From an uncultured Clostridia bacterium (GTDB taxonomy: Bacteria > Bacillota > Clostridia > Christensenellales > Aristaeellaceae), in the NCBI GenBank assembly GCA_945877525.1, contig CAMDVP010000070.1, positions 1 to 12,110 on the forward strand: 12,110 nt of DNA. The letters are read 5' to 3'. Position numbers and translations under genes: made by a program. This document shows positions 6,121-12,058 of the stretch, one piece after another (within the stretch, counting starts at the first letter, position 1; every line of letters begins with the position of its first letter). The notes beneath the pieces are model-generated. The model saw only the letters and a program-made list of their open reading frames with translations. It was not told where the DNA came from and ran no database searches.

Positions 6121-8018
6121 ACCGCCGCCTCCCTTGCCAGCGCCAGAAGGTTCGCCACCAGGGCGGCCGCCGGCGCGCCATTCGCTTCCATGTCCTTCAG
6201 GCGGCGAAGAAACGCCGCCAAATCCTCTTCATGATCTGCTGCGGGCAGCGTCGCCCCCGCGAAGGCAGCCTCCGCCTCGGCCCAGCGGCGCTTTTCCCTG
6301 CGACCCTCCTGCACGTCTGGCAGGCTGTCCCAAAGCATCAGTGCTCTGGCGCTGAACAGCCCGTTTTCCGGCACGCCGCTCTCCCGGGGCAGCTGCGAGG
6401 GCTGGCGGCGCATATCGTCCTCTTCGGCGCAGCGCTCGTCCTCCCGTGCCATCTCCAGCCGTGCGTCCACCAGCGCCGTGTAGCGCTCCATCCGTTCAAG
6501 CTTTGTGCGGGCGGTTGCCACCTTGTACTGCTCATCGGGCTGCGCCACACGGGCCGCCTCGTCAATGCGGCGGCGGGCTTCCTCCGCCTGGGCGTGCAGC
6601 TTCTCCGCCTCCCGCGCCAGCTCCGCCCGGGCGCTTCGAAGCATCCGCAGCCGGGCCGCCCCGCCCAGGTTCGCTTCCAACGCCTGCCGGGCCCGATCAA
6701 GGCGTTCCCGCTTTTCCTCCATCTGTGCAAGCACCCGCTGCATGCGCTCGTCTTCGTTATCCTCCAGGCCGTGACGGTGGACTGTTTTCCCCTGGGCAAG
6801 GCCGCTTCCACTCGCCTCCCGGCGCATCACCGTCAGCTGGGCGGATATTTCCGAAAGCTGGCGGTAGTTATCCGCCGCCGATGCAAGGAGCTTCTCCATC
6901 GCTCCCGCACTGCGCAGCTGCGGGGGCAGGTTGCCAAGCAGCGCCGTCATCCACCGGCGGTATTCCTCCAGCAGCGCCCCAGCCAGGCGCATGTCCTCCG
7001 CCAGCGCTTCCCGCTGCGCTGCGTCCATCTGCCGCGCCTGCCGGAAATACGCTGCATACCAGCCCACCGCCCTGTCCCGTAGCCAGTTGGGAGCCGCCAG
7101 CCCCCGCTGCGCCACGGGGAGAATCTCCAGTCGGAAGGCCGCCGCAGCCCGCATCAGCCCGCCAAATCCCCGGCGATAGGCCGCCGCCTTCTCCTCGAAG
7201 ATCTCCCAGTCAAGGCGGCCCGGCGCGGCCCGGAAGGTCACTGCGCCCTCCGGGAGAGGTTCCTTTTCAAAAAAGCTCGCTGCATAGCAGGCCGACAGCC
7301 ACTCCACCAGACTGGGCGCGTTTTTGTCCTGACCGGCGCAGTCGCCCTCGGTCAGCCCCAGCAGCAGCATACGGCCGGTGAGGCCCTCGCGCTCCAGCTG
7401 CCGCAGCGCCGCAGCGGCGCAGGCGGAGGCATCCTCCGCGTCTCCCGCATAGGGCTCCAGGGCCAGCAGCCCCACCTCGGCCGAATCCTTTAGCGCCCCG
7501 GCCAGCACGCGCAGTCCAGCAGCGCCGAATCCCTCGTCCAGCCGCCCGCCCAGGAGCACCCGGGGCTTCTCCCCCTCGCCGCAGGGCAGACCGGCAAGCG
7601 GATTGTCGGGACGACTGAGCAAATCTGCCCACAGGACGCCGGCAGCGTCGGCATGGCCCGCCAGACTGCCATCCAACCCCGCGGCAGCCGTATCCTCGTC
7701 AAACAGCGCCCTGCACAGGAACATGCTGTCCGCATCCTCCCCGGCCCAGTCGCGCAGGGAGGCATGCGCCGCCGCCCCCGGCCAGCGTGAGATCGTCAGC
7801 GCCGGAGGCGTTTTCCCGCCGGGAGCCTGGGCCAGTATCTCCCGCAGCCGGGCATACTGCGCATACAGCGCTTCCGTTTGCGCAGACAGCGCCGTTCGGC
7901 CCGTTTCCAGCAGTGTTATTGCGGTCTCCCCGGGCCAAAGTCCCGCAAGCGCCGTCCACAGCACCGCCTGAGCCACCCGGCAGCCCGCGCCGCCCATCAG
8001 CCAAAGCTCGCGCCGCAT
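6117..8018 (-). CDS. divergent tubulin-like (Tubulin_2-type) protein with coiled coil
   Basis: The 633-residue protein is soluble. It opens with a beta strand and a Gly-rich loop (LWLMGGAGCRVAQAVL, 5-20), as in bacterial tubulin-like proteins whose N terminus reads GGTGxxV. Later blocks follow that family's order as I know it: DGSLAGHADAAGVLWADLL (116-134), VLLGGRLDEGFGAAGLRVLA (154-173) where the GGTGASG tubulin signature would stand, VGLLALEPYAGD (182-193), and PSLVEWLSACYAASFF (235-250). The signature is degenerate, so GTP binding may be lost or altered. Residues ~422-535 are highly charged and heptad-like, predicting a long coiled coil. Relatives are often longer. The ATG at 8018 has AAGGTGAG upstream and the first strand starts directly, so I kept it. 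The next gene overlaps by 4 bp. Assignment rests on motif order; a novel family is the alternative. Confidence 0.55.
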   Translation of the reverse strand: MRRELWLMGGAGCRVAQAVLWTALAGLWPGETAITLLETGRTALSAQTEALYAQYARLREILAQAPGGKTPPALTISRWPGAAAHASLRDWAGEDADSMFLCRALFDEDTAAAGLDGSLAGHADAAGVLWADLLSRPDNPLAGLPCGEGEKPRVLLGGRLDEGFGAAGLRVLAGALKDSAEVGLLALEPYAGDAEDASACAAAALRQLEREGLTGRMLLLGLTEGDCAGQDKNAPSLVEWLSACYAASFFEKEPLPEGAVTFRAAPGRLDWEIFEEKAAAYRRGFGGLMRAAAAFRLEILPVAQRGLAAPNWLRDRAVGWYAAYFRQARQMDAAQREALAEDMRLAGALLEEYRRWMTALLGNLPPQLRSAGAMEKLLASAADNYRQLSEISAQLTVMRREASGSGLAQGKTVHRHGLEDNEDERMQRVLAQMEEKRERLDRARQALEANLGGAARLRMLRSARAELAREAEKLHAQAEEARRRIDEAARVAQPDEQYKVATARTKLERMERYTALVDARLEMAREDERCAEEDDMRRQPSQLPRESGVPENGLFSARALMLWDSLPDVQEGRREKRRWAEAEAAFAGATLPAADHEEDLAAFLRRLKDMEANGAPAAALVANLLALAREAAV

Positions 8019-8040
8019 GCCCTCACCTTCCCCTCTACTG

Positions 8041-8077
8041 AAAAAGCGCGGAAGCCGTCATGGTCGGGCCTCCGCGC
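8041..8077 (-). terminator. intrinsic terminator of galE
   Basis: Read on the minus strand, an 11-position stem with one mismatch (TCCGCGC 8077-8071 in + orientation with GCGCGGA 8046-8052; GGC 8067-8069 with GCC 8054-8056; mismatch 8070/8053) is followed by five T (8045-8041). It begins 14 nt after the galE stop codon and ends 22 nt before the tubulin-like ATG. Confidence 0.85.
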
Positions 8078-8090
8078 GGAGCTTCACCGT

Positions 8091-9107
8091 TCAGTCCTGA
8101 TAACCGTTGGGGTTGCCGCTCTGCCAGCGCCAGGAGTCCCGGCACATATCGTCGAGGGTCTTTTCCGCCTTCCAGTGCAAAAGGCGCTCGGCCTTGGCGG
8201 GATCGGCATAGCAGGCGTCGATATCGCCGGGACGGCGAGGGGCGATCACATAGGGTACGGGTACGCCGTTCACCCGTTCAAAAGCGTTCACGATATCCAG
8301 CACGGAATAGCCCACGCCGGTGCCCAGGTTGATGATTTCGCAGCCGGTATGCTCCGCCGCATAGCCGCAGGCAGCCACATGACCCTTGGCCAGGTCCACC
8401 ACATGGATATAGTCGCGCACGCCGGTGCCGTCGTGGGTGTTGTAGTCATTGCCGAACACGTTCAGGTGATCCAGCTGCCCCGCGGCCACCTTGGTGATGA
8501 AGGGCATGAGGTTGTTGGGGATGCCGTTGGGATTCTCGCCAATGCGGCCGCTCTCGTGGGCGCCGATGGGGTTGAAGTAGCGCAGCAGCACCACGCTCCA
8601 CTCGGGGTCGGCGTTGACCACGCCCTCAAGGATTTTCTCGATCATGTACTTGGTCCAGCCATAGGGGTTGGTGCAGCCCTTGCAGAACATGTCCTCCCTC
8701 AGCGGCACCTCGTCGGGCACACCGTACACCGTGGCAGAGGAGGAGAACACCAGGCGCTTGCAGCCGTGGGCGGCCATGGTTTCGCACAGGGTGAGGGTGG
8801 AATCAAGGTTGTTGCGGTAGTAGCGCAGAGGGATGGACACGCTCTCGCCCACAGCCTTCAGGCCAGCGAAGTGGATCACCGCGTCAAAGGTGTTCTCATC
8901 GAAAATGCGGTTCATGGCGTCCTTGTCGCACACGTCCGCCTCATAGGCCTTCACGCTGCGGCCAACGATCTCCTCCACACGCTTGAGGGCCTCGGGCTGG
9001 CTGTTGACATAGTTGTCCACCACCACCACGTCGTGGCCCGCCTGCATCAGCTCCACGCAGGTATGCGTTGCAATGAATCCGGCGCCGCCGGTCAGCAGAA
9101 TCTTCAT
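8091..9107 (-). CDS. galE: UDP-glucose 4-epimerase
   Basis: GalE interconverts UDP-glucose and UDP-galactose in the cytoplasm, using tightly bound NAD, for the Leloir pathway and for making cell-surface sugars. The 338-residue length is standard. The Rossmann motif TGGAGFIATH (6-15) starts the protein. The catalytic Ser lies in SSSATVYG (122-129), and the Tyr-x-x-x-Lys pair is Y149/K153 in NPYGWTKYMIE. Other family blocks are LRYFNPIGAHESGRIGE (175-191), HDGTGVRDYIHVVDLA (225-240) and RRPGDIDACYAD (291-302). One oddity: the third Gly of GxxGxxG is Ala13. The ATG at 9107 has TAGGAGGC 9 nt upstream. The gene has its own promoter and terminator, so it is a single-gene unit; no other galactose gene is in view. 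Confidence 0.97.
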   Translation of the reverse strand: MKILLTGGAGFIATHTCVELMQAGHDVVVVDNYVNSQPEALKRVEEIVGRSVKAYEADVCDKDAMNRIFDENTFDAVIHFAGLKAVGESVSIPLRYYRNNLDSTLTLCETMAAHGCKRLVFSSSATVYGVPDEVPLREDMFCKGCTNPYGWTKYMIEKILEGVVNADPEWSVVLLRYFNPIGAHESGRIGENPNGIPNNLMPFITKVAAGQLDHLNVFGNDYNTHDGTGVRDYIHVVDLAKGHVAACGYAAEHTGCEIINLGTGVGYSVLDIVNAFERVNGVPVPYVIAPRRPGDIDACYADPAKAERLLHWKAEKTLDDMCRDSWRWQSGNPNGYQD

Positions 9108-9162
9108 GAAAGCCGCCTCCTATGTTTCATCAATCGCACGGAAAACGCCGCGCGCCCTTCCT

Positions 9163-9192
9163 ATTGTACGACAAAACAGCCGTCCTTGACAA
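9163..9192 (-). promoter_or_regulatory. sigma-A-type promoter of galE
   Basis: On the minus strand TTGTCA (9192-9187) is followed after 18 bp by TACAAT (9168-9163); each box has one mismatch to consensus. Predicted start is near 9156, about 50 nt before the galE ATG. It lies downstream of the SRP RNA 3' end, so galE does not depend on read-through. Confidence 0.75.
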
Positions 9193-9254
9193 GGGCTCTC
9201 GCCCAAGAAAAGGGAGGATTTTTCCGGGTCATCCTGCTTTTTCGCATAATAAAA

Positions 9255-9377
9255 CCGTGTCGCTCAGGCTGGGCAAACCCGCAGCACATCCAGCAAACGC
9301 TTACTGCTGCTTCCGTCAGGACCTGACAGGGTTCACGCCGAAGGATCGCACAGGACCCAGCCTTCATCACGGCACGG
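9255..9377 (-). ncRNA. ffs: signal recognition particle RNA (small bacterial 4.5S type)
   Basis: The conserved SRP core reads GTCAGGTCC-TGAC-GGAAGCAGC on the minus strand (about 9326-9305): helix 8 with its Ffh-binding asymmetric loop. Flanking strands pair as a long rod: GGCTGGG near 9364-9358 with CCCAGCC near 9274-9268, and terminal CCGTG (9377-9373) with CACGG (9259-9255). The ~123-nt length fits the Alu-less small form that binds Ffh and FtsY for co-translational membrane targeting. The helix 8 tetraloop (9318-9315) is UGAC, of the URRC class, instead of the commoner GGAA. TTTT (9254-9251) follows the closing helix and probably forms the terminator. Exact ends are inferred from the terminal pairing and promoter. 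Confidence 0.93.
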
Positions 9378-9384
9378 CTTATAC

Positions 9385-9413
9385 AGTATAGCCTATTCTA
9401 TCTCAAATTGCAA
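9385..9413 (-). promoter_or_regulatory. promoter of the SRP RNA gene
   Basis: On the minus strand TTGCAA (9413-9408), a 17-bp spacer and TATACT (9390-9385) put the start near 9378, exactly at the predicted 5' end of the RNA. The -35 box lies 4 bp from the metK stop codon, so the promoter fills the whole gap between metK and the RNA gene. Confidence 0.85.
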
Positions 9414-9416
9414 GTA

Positions 9417-10589
9417 TTACTTTCCCACGGCTTCCCGCAGGGCCTGCACATAATCGGTCTTCTCCCAGGGCAAGTCAAGATCCGTACGGCCGAAGTGCCC
9501 GTAGGCGGCGGTCTGCCGGTAGATGGGGCGGCGCAGGTTCAGCCGGCTGATGATGGCGCCCGGCCGCAGGTCGAACAGCTTTTCCACTGCGGCGGCCAGC
9601 ACGTCGTCCCCCACCACGCCGGTGCCGCGGGTGTCCACCAGCAGGCTGACGGGCTTGGCCACGCCGATGGCATAGGCCAGCTGAATCTCGCACTGGCGGG
9701 CCAGTCCGGCAGCCACGATGTTCTTGGCCACATGACGGGCAGCATAGGCGGCAGAGCGGTCCACCTTGGTGGGATCCTTGCCGGAGAAGGCGCCGCCGCC
9801 GTGGGGGGCATAGCCACCGTAGGTATCGACGATGATCTTGCGCCCGGTCAGGCCGGTGTCCCCCGCGGGGCCGCCCAGCACAAAGCGGCCGGTGGGGTTG
9901 ATGAAGTACTTGGTGTTGTCAGAAAGCAGCTCTGCGGGAATTTCCGGGCGGATAACATAGGTCATCATGTCCCGGGCAATCTGCTCCTGGGACACCTCCG
10001 GAGCATGCTGGGTGGAAATGACCACCGTATCCACCGCCACGGGGCGGCCGTCTTCGTAGGCCACGGTCACCTGGCTCTTGCCGTCAGGCCGCAGGTAGGG
10101 CAGGGTACCGGCCTTGCGCACCTGAGCCAGGCGGCGGGTCAGGCGGTGGGCCAGGGCGATGGGCATGGGCATCATTTCAGGGGTCTCGTCGCAGGCAAAG
10201 CCGAACATCATGCCCTGGTCGCCCGCGCCGGTTTCGTTCTCCGCATCCGCGCGGGTTTCGAGGGCCGCGTCCACGCCCATGGCAATGTCGGGGCTCTGAG
10301 CGTGGATGGAGGTCATCACCGCGCAGCTGTGTCCGTCAAAGCACAGGTCGGAGGAATTGTAGCCGATGTCCAGCACCACCTGACGGGCGATTTCGGGAAT
10401 CTCCACATAAGCGCTGGTGGTGATTTCACCCATGACCATCACCATGCCGGTGGTGGTGAAGGTTTCGCAGGCCACGCGGGCCATGGGGTCGCGCTCCAGG
10501 ATGGCGTCCAGCACCGCGTCGCTGATCTGGTCGCACATTTTGTCGGGATGCCCCTCGGTAACGGATTCAGAGGTAAACAGCTTTCTCAT
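9417..10589 (-). CDS. metK: S-adenosylmethionine synthetase (methionine adenosyltransferase)
   Basis: MetK joins ATP and methionine into S-adenosylmethionine, releasing phosphate and pyrophosphate; it works as a cytoplasmic tetramer with Mg and K ions. The 390-residue product has the family hallmarks: FTSESVTEGHPDK with the ATP-binding His (5-17), the signature GAGDQG (121-126), GRFVLGGPAGDTGLTGRK (234-251) and the loop GGGAFSGKDPTKVDRS (264-279). The ATG at 10589 fits the conserved N terminus and has AAAGGAG upstream; an in-frame ATG at 10661 lies inside the riboswitch terminator and is not used. The gene is controlled by a SAM-I riboswitch that closes when SAM is plentiful. It is followed directly by the SRP RNA promoter, with no separate terminator visible. 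Confidence 0.98.
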   Translation of the reverse strand: MRKLFTSESVTEGHPDKMCDQISDAVLDAILERDPMARVACETFTTTGMVMVMGEITTSAYVEIPEIARQVVLDIGYNSSDLCFDGHSCAVMTSIHAQSPDIAMGVDAALETRADAENETGAGDQGMMFGFACDETPEMMPMPIALAHRLTRRLAQVRKAGTLPYLRPDGKSQVTVAYEDGRPVAVDTVVISTQHAPEVSQEQIARDMMTYVIRPEIPAELLSDNTKYFINPTGRFVLGGPAGDTGLTGRKIIVDTYGGYAPHGGGAFSGKDPTKVDRSAAYAARHVAKNIVAAGLARQCEIQLAYAIGVAKPVSLLVDTRGTGVVGDDVLAAAVEKLFDLRPGAIISRLNLRRPIYRQTAAYGHFGRTDLDLPWEKTDYVQALREAVGK

Positions 10590-10632
10590 GGGAATACAGC
10601 TCCTTTCACAGGTCGGCATGCGGATTGTCCGC

Positions 10633-10669
10633 AAAAGAAAACCGCCCGATTGGCACATCAATCAGGCGG
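10633..10669 (-). terminator. SAM-I riboswitch terminator hairpin
   Basis: On the minus strand CCGCCTGATTG (10669-10659) pairs over all 11 positions, with one G-T wobble, with CAATCGGGCGG (10652-10642); the loop is 6 nt. A TTTTCTTTT tract follows (10641-10633). It lies between the aptamer and metK and would stop transcription when SAM is bound. Confidence 0.92.
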
Positions 10670-10689
10670 GATACAATCTTTCGATCGTC

Positions 10690-10804
10690 CTTATCTGCCA
10701 GCGCTGCCCCTTGCGGAACCTGTGCCGCGCTGCGGGATTTGGCACCAAGCCGAGGCCGGTTGCCGTGACTTCATCGGGCCCATCCCTCCGTCACTCGTGA
10801 TAAG
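10690..10804 (-). promoter_or_regulatory. SAM-I (S-box) riboswitch aptamer of metK
   Basis: On the minus strand P1 pairs CTTATC (10804-10799) with GATAAG (10695-10690). Between them come the S-box signatures in order: GTGAC...GTCAC (P2), GGAGGGA and GATGAA of the kink-turn, GGCAACC, GGTGCCAAATCC, and GCAG, then P4 arms CAGCGC/GCGCTG. The spacing to the terminator is normal for this class. Binding of SAM stabilises P1, frees the terminator hairpin and shuts metK off; with low SAM an antiterminator forms. Confidence 0.96.
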
Positions 10805-10825
10805 GTATTTACTTGGACGGCATGT

Positions 10826-10854
10826 ATCATAGCACAGTTGCCCGGCACCGTCAA
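10826..10854 (-). promoter_or_regulatory. promoter of the riboswitch-metK transcript
   Basis: On the minus strand TTGACG (10854-10849), a 17-bp spacer and TATGAT (10831-10826) preceded by TGC form a strong extended -10 promoter. The predicted start near 10819 lies about 15 nt ahead of riboswitch helix P1. Confidence 0.85.
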
Positions 10855-10860
10855 GCGTTT

Positions 10861-10878
10861 ATGCAAGAAAAATTGCAT
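10861..10878. promoter_or_regulatory. inverted repeat between divergent promoters, possible operator
   Basis: ATGCAA (10861-10866) and TTGCAT (10873-10878) are a perfect 6-bp inverted repeat with spacer GAAAAA. It sits between the metK -35 box (ending 10854) and the plus-strand -35 box (starting 10902). The symmetry and position suggest a dimeric regulator site, but a chance dyad cannot be excluded. Confidence 0.35.
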
Positions 10879-10901
10879 CCGGTGCGTTTCTGTTTGTGGG
10901 T

Positions 10902-10931
10902 TTGACAAGGGAAGCCCGCATCCATTATAAT
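10902..10931 (+). promoter_or_regulatory. consensus sigma-A promoter of the membrane protein-kinase pair
   Basis: TTGACA (10902-10907) and TATAAT (10926-10931) both match consensus exactly, with an 18-bp spacer. The predicted start near 10938 falls on the ribosome binding site AAAGGAG (10938-10944), leaving a leader of only about 15 nt. Confidence 0.85.
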
Positions 10932-10952
10932 AAACGGAAAGGAGCTGAATCC

Positions 10953-11564
10953 ATGGCGACAGGAAATTCTTCCCGGATCAGGCAGGCGCTGCGTCTTTTG
11001 CTTGGCACGATAGCGGCGGCGCTGCTGATCGCGGTATTCTATGTAGCGGTGGTGCTGGGCCAGCCCCAGCCGAACGAGCATGCGGTGGCAGTGCGTACCG
11101 ATCAGCCGCTTTTGAGCGCGTCTCCCGCGCAGACCCTCGCTTCGGAGGGAGAGCTTGAAAGCCTGATGGCCACTTTTCCCGTGCCCGTCCTGTATGCCCA
11201 GAGCGGCGGCGCCCTGACCCTGCGCGCAGGCGTCAGCCAGGACGCAGCCTATGAGGGCGGCTTCGCCCGGGTGGTCACGCTGACCTATGGCGCGGAGCTG
11301 AACGGGCAGGCGGTGGAGATCACCGTGCAGAGCATCTATCCCGCGCGGGCGCTGTCGCTGATCCCCAAGGGAAGCTACACCATCGCCGCCGTAGCGGGGC
11401 AGTCCGTGGCGGGGCTTTCCACCGTGCGGATGGAAAACGATTCCGCCATCCGTCTGCATGCCCAGTCTGCCGATGCGCTGTACGCGGTTACCCTGCCGAA
11501 GGTCTCCGCTCAGGAGCTGGGAACGCTGCTGCGACCGCTGCAGCTGTCCGGGGAGGCGCCCTGA
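10953..11564 (+). CDS. membrane-anchored extracytoplasmic protein, unknown function
   Basis: I do not recognise this 203-residue protein. It has a short positive N terminus (R8, R10, R14) and one hydrophobic segment at ~15-36, which reads as a signal anchor or an uncleaved signal peptide; no lipobox Cys is present. Residues ~37-203 would lie outside the membrane and contain alternating beta-like stretches, such as GFARVVTLTYGAEL (103-116) and AVEITVQSIYP (120-130). It has no Cys, which fits an exported domain. The ATG at 10953 has AAAGGAG 8 nt upstream; an upstream in-frame ATG at 10896 precedes the predicted transcript start. Its stop overlaps the next ATG as TGATG, so the two products are made together. 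Function is open. Confidence 0.8.
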   Translation: MATGNSSRIRQALRLLLGTIAAALLIAVFYVAVVLGQPQPNEHAVAVRTDQPLLSASPAQTLASEGELESLMATFPVPVLYAQSGGALTLRAGVSQDAAYEGGFARVVTLTYGAELNGQAVEITVQSIYPARALSLIPKGSYTIAAVAGQSVAGLSTVRMENDSAIRLHAQSADALYAVTLPKVSAQELGTLLRPLQLSGEAP

Positions 11565-12058
11565 TGTCCCGGGCCATTCTGATCATCGGCCGCCTGTGCA
11601 GCGGCAAAACCACCTACGCCCGCAGGGTCGCGCAGGAGGAGCATGCCGTGCACCTGAACTGCGACGAGCTTATGCGCACCATGTTTCCTCAGCCCCTGGG
11701 CGAGGACTACGACCTGTACCTTGCCCGGGCGCTGGACTATCTCTATCGCCTGACCCGCCGCCTTTCGGAAAGCGGCTGCGTCCCCGTGCTGGACTTCGGC
11801 TTTCTCAGCCGCGCCTCCCGGCAGCAGGCTGCCCTGGCCCTCAAGGGGCTGACGCTGGACTGGCGCTGTCTGGATGTGCCGGAGGATGAGTGGCGCCGCC
11901 GCATTGCCCGGCGAAACGCGGCCATCCTTGCGGGACAGGGTCAGCCGGACGAGTATTATGTGGACGAGGGACTATTGCGCAAGCTCACCCCCCGCTTTGA
12001 GCCGCCCTCGCCGGAGGAGGGGCTGCAGGTGCGATTTATCTCTTTCCCCGAGGCGTAA
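11564..12058 (+). CDS. P-loop kinase-like protein of the AAA_33 / COG0645 type
   Basis: This 164-residue cytoplasmic NTPase belongs to the small kinase-like P-loop group that includes predicted kinases related to zeta toxin and chloramphenicol phosphotransferase. Walker A is GRLCSGKTT (9-17). The acidic pair D34-E35 follows, where substrate or Mg contacts are usual. VPVLDFGFLSRASR (73-86) gives the Walker B-like Asp77 and family Arg residues. RRRIARRN (111-118) is a likely lid helix with phosphate-binding Arg. The C-terminal FEPPSPEEG block (145-153) also recurs in this family. The substrate is unknown. The ATG overlaps the upstream TGA by one base, with GGGGAGG (11550-11556) at good spacing. 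No antitoxin-like partner is next to it, so a toxin role is not supported. Confidence 0.8.
   Translation: MSRAILIIGRLCSGKTTYARRVAQEEHAVHLNCDELMRTMFPQPLGEDYDLYLARALDYLYRLTRRLSESGCVPVLDFGFLSRASRQQAALALKGLTLDWRCLDVPEDEWRRRIARRNAAILAGQGQPDEYYVDEGLLRKLTPRFEPPSPEEGLQVRFISFPEA

Noticed and set aside
7878..9326. 482-aa plus-strand open frame
   Set aside because: Antisense shadow crossing galE, its terminator and the SRP RNA.
10590..10661. 24-residue N-terminal extension of MetK
   Set aside because: It would be encoded by the riboswitch terminator; the conserved MetK N terminus and ribosome site fix the start at 10589.
9408..10832. 474-aa plus-strand open frame
   Set aside because: Antisense to metK and its riboswitch, both certain; Gly/His-rich shadow.
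11564..12058. Zeta-type toxin of a toxin-antitoxin system
   Set aside because: The P-loop group is shared, but no epsilon-like antitoxin is adjacent; the partner gene encodes a membrane-anchored protein.
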